Below are positions 7,251 through 14,170 of a stretch of 15,768 nucleotides of DNA, in pieces. The stretch covers positions 1 through 15,768 of the forward strand of contig WFWQ01000069.1 of NCBI GenBank assembly GCA_015491015.1. The letters are read 5' to 3'. This stretch comes from Patescibacteria group bacterium (lineage in GTDB: Bacteria > Patescibacteriota > Minisyncoccia > Minisyncoccales > S141-161). The translations under genes were made by a program, and so were the position numbers. Each line of letters opens with the position of its first letter. Within the stretch, counting starts at the first letter, position 1. The notes under the pieces were generated by a model. The model worked only from the letters and a program-made list of their open reading frames with translations. It did no database searches and had not been told where the DNA came from.

Positions 7251-7840
7251 GTAATTTTAAAAAGATGATCTTCAGATCCAGTGGTAAAAGGACAATCTAC
7301 CTCTTTTACTGTTGGATTAGAATCAGGAACCACATAGGAAGAAATTTGTTTAAAGTATCCTCTAAAATAAGGACAATAAAGAGGATGCCCCTTAAATCCT
7401 TCTAACTTTAAGATTACTTCTCTATCCTTTTCTGAAACTTTAATAGGCCTCAATTCTCCCTCGGTTCTATATTTTCTCCAATACCTGCTAGCTTCTTTAG
7501 CTACTCTTTCAATAGAAACAAAGTATCTCATCATCAAGCGCGCAATAAAAGAAACTCTGGCAGAGAAACTACCCATTTCTTCTAAATCTTCTTCTTTAAG
7601 ATTAAACTCTTGAGTGATTATCTTTAAAACTAAAACATCTAACCATTGAGGATGCCACTCAAAGTCTTTTAAATCTTTCATATTTAGATCAATATTAAGC
7701 TCTTTTAACCTTTGCTCTACTCTCTCTATCCCCTCTCTTCCAAATTTAGCCCTTACAAACTTAAACTTATTTAAGATAGGGTTACCTAAGATCTTGCCTG
7801 GTATTTTTTTAATTTCAGCTAACTCTTCCTGAGAAATCAT
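7244..7840 (-). CDS. Putative V4R/heme-NO-binding-like sensor protein
   Basis: 198 residues, soluble and mixed alpha/beta in appearance, not firmly recognised. The C-terminal part, with a hydrophobic and aromatic stretch (GHPLYCPYFRGYFKQ at ~151-165) and the ending EVDCPFTTGSEDHLFKITW, resembles the end of V4R and bacterial HNOB-type small-molecule sensor domains (E-x-x-C-x-x-x-G-x-x-x-x-x-F-x-I-x-W). C156 and C183 are candidate ligand or metal residues. The N-terminal half, with helices around WHPQWLDVLVLKI and a MMRYFVSIERVAKEASRYW segment, resembles the helical part of such domains. It overlaps the multi-TM sensor by 4 nt and the kinase by 7 nt, so it is very likely a component of the same pathway. 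The fold call is inference from motif and context; ligand unknown. Confidence 0.55.
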   Translation of the reverse strand: MISQEELAEIKKIPGKILGNPILNKFKFVRAKFGREGIERVEQRLKELNIDLNMKDLKDFEWHPQWLDVLVLKIITQEFNLKEEDLEEMGSFSARVSFIARLMMRYFVSIERVAKEASRYWRKYRTEGELRPIKVSEKDREVILKLEGFKGHPLYCPYFRGYFKQISSYVVPDSNPTVKEVDCPFTTGSEDHLFKITW

Positions 7841-8967
7841 TTTAAGGTTTTAATTTTTGCTTTAAGTCTTTGTAACTCCTTTTGAGTTTCAGCAAGCTTC
7901 TTTTTTAATTCTATCATCTTTAACTCTCTACCTACAACCAATTGGTGAAACTTCTCTAATTCTTCAATGTGCTCCTTCAGTTCTTTAGTCTTTTCTTCTA
8001 CTTTAGCTTCTAACTGTTGATTTAACTCTTGCAATTCTCTAGTTCTGGCTTTTACTTTGATCTCTAAAACTTGCTTTGCTTCTTCAGCTTCTTCTTTTGC
8101 TTTTACCAAATTCTGGTGTTGTTTGTAAAAAGAAAATCCAATATAAAAAGCTAAACTTCCAGTAAAAATTGAAACTAAGACTATTCCTTTCAATCCTAAT
8201 ATTCCAAAAAATAAAGCTCCAGCTAAGATTAACAAAAAGGCCAAAAAGCTTAAAACCCCTATCCAAAAACCAAAAGTTAAGGCTTTGACTAAAGCTTGTT
8301 GAAGATCGAAAATGTTGTGAGCTAAGAGAGCATACGAAACTATACTTACCATCAAAAACATAGAAGGAGCATCTAAATTATTTAAACTTTCTATTCCTAA
8401 AAGAGGCAAAAAAGCACTAACTATAGCTGACCATATCCCTGAGATTCCCATTCCTAATAACAAATAAAAGACTTTTAACTTTGTCCTTTGGTTTAAAGTA
8501 GTAAGGTAAAACCTAAGCAAACTAAAGAAAGAGATAAGAACTAAAGCTAATATAAACAAAGCCCAAGGCAGAAAGAGATAACCTAACTCTATCTCAACTT
8601 TAAAAGCTGAAATTTCTTTTATTTCTTTAACTAATAGATTTGAAAATAAAGAAGCAAAGATAAATATATTTCCTACTCCCCAATATAATATTTTCCAAAA
8701 AGGAGAAACCTTGAAATTTAAAAAAGTCATTACAAACTCAAAACCTAAAATCGCCAAAATTGTTCCTAAAAGATAAGTGGTTTTAACTAAAAATGGGGAC
8801 TTTAAATAAATTCCTAAAAAGTTAGCTAAAATCCAAATTCCTACAGCCAAAGAAAAGACGGCAAACTTTCTTATAGCTTTATCCTTAGTTAAAAAAGAGT
8901 ACAGACTTAACCCAAAAGAGCCTATTGCGGAAAAAATATTTAGACTCAAAATTAAAACTTCTGACAT
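7837..8967 (-). CDS. Kinase-less multi-TM sensor with cytoplasmic coiled coil
   Basis: 376 residues. About nine hydrophobic segments (roughly 1-26, 34-55, 59-83, 89-111, 128-155, 163-191, 203-220, 230-255, 257-280) are followed by a long Lys/Glu/Leu coiled coil (~285-376). The membrane part resembles the N-terminal 7TM region of some histidine kinases (AVFSLAVGIWILANFLGIY at 36-54 and SYALLAHNIFDLQ at 211-223). The coiled coil carries EELEKFHQLVVGRELKMIEL (335-354), a linker signature usually found between sensor and PAS/kinase modules. No HisKA, HATPase or other output domain follows; the protein ends in the coiled coil. It looks like an input module separated from its kinase, which is encoded two genes downstream. 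Start follows the exonuclease stop by 11 bp. Confidence 0.8.
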   Translation of the reverse strand: MSEVLILSLNIFSAIGSFGLSLYSFLTKDKAIRKFAVFSLAVGIWILANFLGIYLKSPFLVKTTYLLGTILAILGFEFVMTFLNFKVSPFWKILYWGVGNIFIFASLFSNLLVKEIKEISAFKVEIELGYLFLPWALFILALVLISFFSLLRFYLTTLNQRTKLKVFYLLLGMGISGIWSAIVSAFLPLLGIESLNNLDAPSMFLMVSIVSYALLAHNIFDLQQALVKALTFGFWIGVLSFLAFLLILAGALFFGILGLKGIVLVSIFTGSLAFYIGFSFYKQHQNLVKAKEEAEEAKQVLEIKVKARTRELQELNQQLEAKVEEKTKELKEHIEELEKFHQLVVGRELKMIELKKKLAETQKELQRLKAKIKTLK

Positions 8968-8978
8968 CTTTTTAAAAC

Positions 8979-9869
8979 TTAAGGGAGCTTAGAAAGCAAA
9001 CTTTTGAATTCTAGCTCCTTTAATATCGAGAATGCTTCTTTTTTATTGTAGCTTTCCCAACTACAATCTTCCAACTTAAAATTTAGCTCCAAATTTCTCT
9101 TTACCTCCAAAAGCTCTTTATTAAAAAAAGCTTGATCTTTGTTTGCTTTTAAAGATTGGTATTGCTTTAAAGTAATAATCCTTTCTTTTAAAGCTGACTC
9201 TAAATTTTGATAAATCCCTTCCAACGAGCCAAACTTAGCTAAAAGCTGTTTAGCGGTCTTTTCTCCAATCCCTTTAACTCCAGGTACATTATCGGAAACA
9301 TCTCCTTTTAACGCTTTAAAATCTACTAACTGCCAAGGCTCAAGCCCAAATCTCTCTTTTATCCTATCTAAATCATAGATAACTTCTTCTTTAACTCCTT
9401 TTTTAAAAGTGTAAACTTGAATCTTTTCAGATACTAACTGAAGAAGATCTAAATCTCCAGACACAATTATAACTCTAAGGTTGGGATTTTCTTTTAAAGA
9501 TAGATCAGAGATAGTGGCTATGACATCATCTGCTTCAAATCCAGACTTTTGGTAAACTGGGATAGAAAAAGCTTTTAAAACTTCTTTGAATTTTTCAATT
9601 TGAAAAGTTAACTCTTTTGGTGTCTTAGGTCTTTGAGCTTTGTATTCTTTAAACATCTCTTCTCTAAAAGTCGGGACTGGCAAATCAAAAGCAGATGCTA
9701 AGTATTTAGGACTAAACTCTTTCAAAACTTTAAAAACTATTCTCAATCCCCCATAAATAGCCTGAGTAGGTTCTCCTTTGCTATTGAAAAGAGGAGGTAA
9801 AGCGTGAAAGGCTCTATGCAAAATTGAGTTAGAATCTAAGAGTAAAAGCAAGTTGCTCTTAAAGAGCAT
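8979..9869 (-). CDS. Stand-alone 5'-3' exonuclease (PolA N-terminal domain type)
   Basis: Flap/5'-nuclease that would remove RNA primers and flaps in lagging-strand maturation and repair. The 296 residues match only the N-terminal domain of DNA polymerase I and end EFKSLLSKLP, where PolA would continue to the polymerase region; no polymerase follows. Seen: metal-binding D12 in LLLLDSNSILHRAFHALPPL (usually DGN, here DSN), FDLPVPTFREEMFKEYKAQR, GFEADDVIATI, VSGDLDLLQLV, and the H3TH/DNA-binding ALKGDVSDNVPGVKGIGEKT. All carboxylate motifs are retained, so it should be active. It overlaps tsaE by 11 nt and leads into the signalling cassette by 11 bp. A separate polymerase gene elsewhere is expected but cannot be seen. 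Confidence 0.93.
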   Translation of the reverse strand: MLFKSNLLLLLDSNSILHRAFHALPPLFNSKGEPTQAIYGGLRIVFKVLKEFSPKYLASAFDLPVPTFREEMFKEYKAQRPKTPKELTFQIEKFKEVLKAFSIPVYQKSGFEADDVIATISDLSLKENPNLRVIIVSGDLDLLQLVSEKIQVYTFKKGVKEEVIYDLDRIKERFGLEPWQLVDFKALKGDVSDNVPGVKGIGEKTAKQLLAKFGSLEGIYQNLESALKERIITLKQYQSLKANKDQAFFNKELLEVKRNLELNFKLEDCSWESYNKKEAFSILKELEFKSLLSKLP

Positions 9870-10326
9870 AAAAAGATTTGACTTTAATTTTTCTTAAATT
9901 TAAATCCAAAACTTCAAAAGTAATATCTATTCTTTCTGAAGGTAAACTTCTTCTCAATCTTTTAGCCCATTCTATAGCAACTATGCTCTGAGAAGACTTT
10001 AAGATTTCTTTAAATTTTACAAAAGCAAGATCCTTTTCCCAAGAGACACGATAAAAATCAAAGTGAAAAAAATTCTTTCCTCCTGCAGCTCTGTATCTTT
10101 GCATAATCAAAAAAGTGGGGCTTTTAATCTTTTCTTTTACTCCAAAACCTTTAGCCAATCCTTGAATAAAGGTAGTCTTCCCTGATCCAATTTCACCTTC
10201 TAAAGAAAAAACTAAAGGCAGATTAAAAAGCTGAGACTCTTTTATCTCTTGAGCTAAAGCTTTAGCTAATTTTTGAGTTTCTAAAGGAGAATAGGTTTTA
10301 GTTTGAAATTGAGGCAAAATTGACAT
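9859..10326 (-). CDS. tsaE: tRNA threonylcarbamoyladenosine biosynthesis ATPase TsaE
   Basis: TsaE is the P-loop ATPase working with TsaB-TsaD to make t6A37 in ANN-decoding tRNAs. Seen: SPLETQKLAKALAQEI, Walker A GEIGSGKT (44-51 from the chosen start), the SPTFLIMQRY motif, FHFDFYRV and IAIEWAKRL. I chose the ATG at 10326 (155 residues) because homology begins close behind it, and upstream ATGs at 10347 and 10365 would add a short unsupported extension; the one at 10365 would overlap pilB. It is divergent from pilB with 24 bp between the chosen starts and is first in the eight-gene minus run. No convincing promoter was found for this direction. tsaB and tsaD are not in the window. Confidence 0.9.
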   Translation of the reverse strand: MSILPQFQTKTYSPLETQKLAKALAQEIKESQLFNLPLVFSLEGEIGSGKTTFIQGLAKGFGVKEKIKSPTFLIMQRYRAAGGKNFFHFDFYRVSWEKDLAFVKFKEILKSSQSIVAIEWAKRLRRSLPSERIDITFEVLDLNLRKIKVKSFYAL

Positions 10327-10331
10327 AAAGT
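10303..10331 (+). promoter_or_regulatory. Probable sigma70-type promoter for the pilB-like gene
   Basis: TTGAAA (10303-10308), 17-nt spacer, TAAAGT (10326-10331). Predicted start near 10338, giving a leader of about 13 nt. The -35 lies within tsaE coding sequence. A perfect TTGACA at 10320 is also present but has no good -10 at standard spacing. Confidence 0.5.
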
Positions 10332-10350
10332 TTAAATAAAAATCCATTTT

Positions 10351-11661
10351 ATGCCTTATTACCACAAAGTCTCTGAAGTAGTAAAGATAGAAGATTTTGA
10401 AGCTTTAAGAATCTTAGACAAAGTCTTATCGGTGGAGGATTATAGAAAAGCTATTAAACTTTCTTTTCACAAAAGTATAACTTTTTTGAGCGAGATTATC
10501 TTAGGAGGAGCAATTAAATTAAGAGCCTCAGATATCCATATTGAACCTAAAGAAACTGATGCTTTACTAAGAGTGAGAATCGATGGAATATTGCAAGAAG
10601 TTTTAGCCTTCCCTAAAAGTTTATATCATAGCTTGGTTTCTAGAATAAAGTTTTTAGCTAAATTAAAGCTCAACATCACAGACAGACCTCAAGACGGAAG
10701 GTTTACTATATCGTTTGAAGGTATAGAAATTGAAGTTAGAACTTCAGATATCCCTGCAGAATATGGAGAAACTATTGTAATGAGACTCTTAGATCCACGG
10801 AGCTTATTGAACTTGGAAGAACTTGGATTAAGAAAAGACCTCCTGGAAATATTCAAAAGAGAAATTAGAAAACCAAACGGAATGATAATTTTAACCGGAC
10901 CCACTGGATCAGGAAAAACCACCACTTTATATGCAATCTTAACAGAGCTCAAAAGCCCAGAAATAAAAATAATTACTATCGAGGACCCCATAGAGTACCA
11001 CTTGGAAGGAGTTGTCCAAACTCAAGTAGATCCTAAAAGAGGTTATGATTTTGCAAATGGATTAAGAGCCATTGTAAGGCAAGATCCAGATGTAATTTTA
11101 GTAGGAGAAATTAGAGATTTAGAAACTGCTCAAATTGCCCTTCAAGCAGCTCTAACTGGCCACTTAGTTTTAACTACTTTACATACTAACGATTCAGCTG
11201 GAACGGTAGCTAGGCTTCAAGCTTTGGGAGAAAAACCTGTAAACATAGCTCCAGCTTTAAATATGGCGGTAGCTCAAAGGTTAGTAAGAAGAGTTTGTAA
11301 AAAATGTTCTAAATTAAAAGACCCAGAAGAAATAGAGCTTAAAAAGATTAAAAAAGTTATCTCTGATTTACCTCCAAGTTTTCCTAAACCAGATTTGAAA
11401 AACTTAAAACTTAAAAAACCTAAAGGGTGTAAAGAATGTAATCATACAGGCTACCGAGGTAGAATAGGAATCTTTGAAGCTTTTTTAGTAGATGAAGAAA
11501 TCGAACAACTCATCTTAACCTCCCCCCCGATTAATGTCTTGAGAGAAACAGCTAAAAAGAAAGGAATGGTAACTTTACAGCAAGATGGAATCTTAAAAGT
11601 ACTAGAAAAAATTACTACAATAGAGGAGGTAGAAAGGATTACAGGACCAATAGAAATTTAA
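10351..11661 (+). CDS. pilB: PilB/GspE-family type IV pilus assembly ATPase (short form)
   Basis: Hexameric secretion ATPase powering pilus extension or type II secretion-like assembly at the inner face of the membrane. Seen: ASDIHIEP (59-66) opening the N2 domain, RVRIDGILQE, Walker A GPTGSGKT (183-190), Asp box IEDPIEY (210-216), Walker B VILVGEIRD (248-256; E253), His box TGHLVLTTLHTND (269-281), zinc-binding Cys pairs C316/C319 and C360/C363, and GYRGRIGIFE. The zinc cysteines favour the PilB/GspE side over PilT. At 436 residues it is shorter than most PilB proteins (~560): the N-terminal GSPII_E/MshEN domain is missing. No pilC, pilT, pilM or pilin gene is adjacent, so it is isolated here. 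Its stop overlaps the predicted 3' end of the minus-strand RNA gene. Confidence 0.9.
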   Translation: MPYYHKVSEVVKIEDFEALRILDKVLSVEDYRKAIKLSFHKSITFLSEIILGGAIKLRASDIHIEPKETDALLRVRIDGILQEVLAFPKSLYHSLVSRIKFLAKLKLNITDRPQDGRFTISFEGIEIEVRTSDIPAEYGETIVMRLLDPRSLLNLEELGLRKDLLEIFKREIRKPNGMIILTGPTGSGKTTTLYAILTELKSPEIKIITIEDPIEYHLEGVVQTQVDPKRGYDFANGLRAIVRQDPDVILVGEIRDLETAQIALQAALTGHLVLTTLHTNDSAGTVARLQALGEKPVNIAPALNMAVAQRLVRRVCKKCSKLKDPEEIELKKIKKVISDLPPSFPKPDLKNLKLKKPKGCKECNHTGYRGRIGIFEAFLVDEEIEQLILTSPPINVLRETAKKKGMVTLQQDGILKVLEKITTIEEVERITGPIEI

Positions 11662-11785
11662 AAAGCCCCTAAGGGTTTGAATAAAGAGCCTTAATTTTAG
11701 CCTCTCTCGAGGTATGCCCCAGCTCAACGCCAGGACACCCAGTTGCTAAAGAGAGGCAAAACTTTTTAGCCCTTAGGGGCTGGTG
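11660..11785 (-). ncRNA. Probable structured small RNA gene, class unknown
   Basis: This region is unusually GC-rich for the window and has nested complementarity. The 5' and 3' ends would pair as a perfect 12-bp stem (11770-11781 with 11664-11675). An inner stem pairs 11750-11761 with 11695-11707 (GCCTCTCT with AGAGAGGC, plus an A/T extension with one bulge). An apical CAAC/GTTG helix (11725-11728 with 11742-11745) is possible. On the minus strand a strong promoter lies immediately upstream and five T (11664-11660) follow the outer stem, as in an intrinsic terminator. Predicted length is ~125 nt. The closed-ends shape with an asymmetric interior loop recalls 6S RNA but is shorter, and I recognise no conserved 6S, SRP, tmRNA or RNase P core. 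A plus-strand cis-acting leader of ruvB is the main alternative. Confidence 0.62.
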
Positions 11786-11791
11786 TAGCCA

Positions 11792-11820
11792 ATAATAGCA
11801 AAATTAAAATAATATGTCAA
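11792..11820 (-). promoter_or_regulatory. Consensus-like sigma70 promoter for the minus-strand RNA, across the ruvB start codon
   Basis: On the minus strand: perfect TTGACA (-35, 11820-11815), 17-nt spacer, TATTAT (-10, 11797-11792). Predicted start is at A11786 or A11784, just before the outer stem of the RNA. The -35 overlaps the ruvB ATG (11814-11816) and second codon, so RNA polymerase bound here would interfere with ruvB expression. No protein-coding frame lies downstream before pilB, supporting an RNA product. Confidence 0.65.
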
Positions 11821-12839
11821 GAGTAAAGCCTCAAATTTTCAATCATCTAAAAGAGGAGACTTCTTTAGATGTAGCTTTAAGGCCTAAAAGTTGGGAAGAG
11901 TATATTGGACAAGAAAAGGTAAAAGAAAACCTTAAGGTAATGATTGAAGCTTCAAAAATTAGAAAGGAAACTTTAGATCACTTACTTTTTTACGGCCCTC
12001 CAGGAGTGGGCAAAACTACCTTAGCTTACCTTTTAGCTAAAGAGCTCAACACTCAAATCAAGATTGTCTCTGCTCCAGCTATAGAAAAGGTTGGAGATTT
12101 AGCTGCTTTGCTTACCAACTTAAAGGAAGGTGAAATTCTGTTTATCGATGAGTGTCATAGACTTTCTAAAACCATCGAAGAATATCTTTATCCTGCAATG
12201 GAAGAGTATAAACTTCACTTAATTTTAGGCAAAGGGCCAATGGCAAAAACTATATCTTTAGATTTAGCTAAATTTACCTTAATTGGTGCTACCACCAGAC
12301 CAGCTCTGTTGTCTTCTCCTTTAAGATCGAGATTCGGAGCTATCTTTCAGCTAGATTATTACTCTCCTGAGGATATTGTTAAAATTTTAGAAAGATCAAG
12401 CAAAGTTTTAAACATCAAAGCTGAAAATTCAGCTTTAAAATTAATAGCTAAAAGATCAAGGTTCACTCCTAGAATAGCCAATCGCCTTTTAAAAAGAATT
12501 AGGGATTTAGCTCAGGTAAAAGGTATCAATAAAATCACCAAAGATATAGCTTTAGAAGCTCTAGAGATGCTTCAAATAGATGAGTTAGGATTGGAACCTT
12601 TAGATCGAGAAATCTTAAAAGTGATAATTGAAAAGTTTAAAGGAGGACCTGTAGGCTTGAATACTTTATCTGCAGCAACTTCTCAAGAAGAAGATACCAT
12701 CTTAGAGGTAATCGAACCTTATTTGCTGAAATTAGGTTTAGTTCAAAGAACTCCAAGAGGAAGAGTGGCTACCCCTTTAGCTTACAAGCACTTAGGCTTT
12801 CAAATCGAAGCTAAAGAACAAAAAGCTTTATGGGAGTAA
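11814..12839 (+). CDS. ruvB: Holliday junction branch migration DNA helicase RuvB
   Basis: AAA+ motor that drives branch migration with RuvA. The 341 residues are normal length. Seen: Walker A GPPGVGKT (61-68), Walker B with D112-E113 in LFIDECHRLSKTIEEYLYPAM, sensor GATTR (158-162), PLRSRFG with the arginine-finger region (169-175), and a C-terminal winged helix ending in RTPRGRVATPLAYKHLGF. The 152-bp gap upstream contains the structured RNA element. No convincing plus-strand promoter is visible there (a TAAAAT at 11805 lacks a -35), so read-through from pilB is possible. Its end overlaps glyA by 10 nt. It is separated from ruvA and lies on the opposite strand. Confidence 0.96.
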   Translation: MSRVKPQIFNHLKEETSLDVALRPKSWEEYIGQEKVKENLKVMIEASKIRKETLDHLLFYGPPGVGKTTLAYLLAKELNTQIKIVSAPAIEKVGDLAALLTNLKEGEILFIDECHRLSKTIEEYLYPAMEEYKLHLILGKGPMAKTISLDLAKFTLIGATTRPALLSSPLRSRFGAIFQLDYYSPEDIVKILERSSKVLNIKAENSALKLIAKRSRFTPRIANRLLKRIRDLAQVKGINKITKDIALEALEMLQIDELGLEPLDREILKVIIEKFKGGPVGLNTLSAATSQEEDTILEVIEPYLLKLGLVQRTPRGRVATPLAYKHLGFQIEAKEQKALWE

Positions 12840-14170
12840 AAGAAGTTTTAGAAAATTTTTTAGCTCAAGATGAAGAACTTTTTTTAATTTACCAAAAGGA
12901 ACTTAAAAGGCAAAAAGAAACTTTAACTCTAATTCCTTCTGAAAATTACCCTTCTTTAAAAGTTCTTTTAGCCCAAGCTACAGTTTTTGGAAACAAATAC
13001 GCTGAAGGTTATCCTCAAAAAAGATATTACGCTGGTAACCAATTTATAGATGAGTTAGAAACTTTAGCTATAGAAAGAGCGAAAGCTTTGTTCAAAGTTC
13101 CTTTCGCTAATGTTCAAGCTTTATCTGGATCCCCTGCCAACCTGGCAGTTTACTTAGCTTTAATTGAACCTGGAGAGAAGATAATGGGTTTAGATTTAGA
13201 TTCGGGAGGACACTTAACTCATGGAGCCAAAAGTTCTTTTACCTCAAAATTGTTTCAAAGCATCCCTTACAAAGTTGATTCTGAAGGTTTTCTTGATCTC
13301 AACTATGTTGAAAAATTGGCTAAAAAAGAAAAGCCTAAAATCATAATTGTAGGGACTACAGCTTACCCTCGAATCTTAGATTTTAAAGCCTTTTCAGAAA
13401 TTGCAGAAAAAGTTGGAGCTTATCTTTTGGCAGATATTTCTCATATTGCAGGATTGGTTGTAGCTGGCGCCCATCCTTCTCCAGTACCTTTTGCAGATAT
13501 CATCACTACAACTACTCACAAAACTTTAAGGGGGCCTCGGGGAGCTTTAATCTTAGTCACTGAAAGGGGAATCCAAAAAGATAAAGATCTTCCTAAAAAG
13601 ATCAACAAAGCCATCTTTCCAGGTTTGCAAGGAGGACCTCACCAAAATACTATCTTTGCTATAGCTTTAGCTCTAAAGGAAGCTCAAAGCAAAGAGTTTA
13701 AAGATTATAGCTTTCAAATAATTAAAAATTCTAAAGTTTTGGCTCAAACTTTAATCGAAGAAGGAATAAAGTTAGTTACTAATGGAACCGACAACCATCT
13801 TATGGTTTTAGAATTTAGAGAAAATCCTGGTTTCGGTTCTATCTTGCAAGAAGCTTTAGAAGAGATAGGACTGACCGCTAACAAAAACACTATTCCTCAA
13901 GAACCCTTTTCTCCTTTCTTTCCTTCGGGCTTGAGAATTGGCACTCCCGCTATAACTTCAAGAAAGATGCAAGAAAAAGAAAGCAAAGAAGTTGGCAAGA
14001 TAATTGCTAAAGTGATAGAAAAAGTTAAAAACTTCAAGCTTTATCCCAATCACCCTAAAGAAAGCTTAAAAGAAATAAAAGCTAAGCTTAAAAATATTCC
14101 AGAGCTAAAAGATCTAAAGTTTAAAGTTAAAGAGTTAGCTTTAAAGTTTCCAATTTATCCTGAACTATGA
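12830..14170 (+). CDS. glyA: Serine hydroxymethyltransferase
   Basis: PLP enzyme converting serine and tetrahydrofolate to glycine and 5,10-methylene-THF. The 446 residues are slightly longer than E. coli GlyA (417). Seen: IPSENYPS (35-42), NKYAEGYPQKRYYAG, DLDSGGHLTHG, GTTAYPRILDF (usually GxSAYPR), ADISHIAGLVVAG, PLP-binding K231 in TTTTHKTLRGPRG, and FPGLQGGPHQN with a C-terminal FPSGLRIGTPAITSR. The start lies inside the end of ruvB (10-nt overlap) and the stop overlaps the thyA start (ATGA), implying translational coupling. With thyA and folA it supplies the methylene-THF needed for dTMP synthesis. Confidence 0.97.
   Translation: MGVKEVLENFLAQDEELFLIYQKELKRQKETLTLIPSENYPSLKVLLAQATVFGNKYAEGYPQKRYYAGNQFIDELETLAIERAKALFKVPFANVQALSGSPANLAVYLALIEPGEKIMGLDLDSGGHLTHGAKSSFTSKLFQSIPYKVDSEGFLDLNYVEKLAKKEKPKIIIVGTTAYPRILDFKAFSEIAEKVGAYLLADISHIAGLVVAGAHPSPVPFADIITTTTHKTLRGPRGALILVTERGIQKDKDLPKKINKAIFPGLQGGPHQNTIFAIALALKEAQSKEFKDYSFQIIKNSKVLAQTLIEEGIKLVTNGTDNHLMVLEFRENPGFGSILQEALEEIGLTANKNTIPQEPFSPFFPSGLRIGTPAITSRKMQEKESKEVGKIIAKVIEKVKNFKLYPNHPKESLKEIKAKLKNIPELKDLKFKVKELALKFPIYPEL

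Noticed and set aside
10320-10348. Perfect TTGACA at 10320 as the pilB -35
   Set aside because: No TAnnnT hexamer occurs at 16-18 nt spacing (TCCATT at 17); TTGAAA-N17-TAAAGT slightly upstream fits better.
10327-10365. Upstream start codons for TsaE at 10347 or 10365
   Set aside because: They add a short extension with no family similarity, and the one at 10365 lies inside pilB; the ATG at 10326 fits the usual TsaE N-terminus.
11662-11785. MITE or insertion-sequence remnant with 12-bp terminal inverted repeats
   Set aside because: No target-site duplication flanks the arms, no second copy is in the window, and promoter plus T-tract placement fits an RNA gene better.
11662-11813. Known THF, cobalamin, SRP, tmRNA or RNase P RNA
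   Set aside because: A GCCAGGA-like string recalls the cobalamin riboswitch but its B12 box is absent. No SRP GGAAG-AGCAG apical motif, tmRNA ends, RNase P core or THF riboswitch consensus is recognisable.
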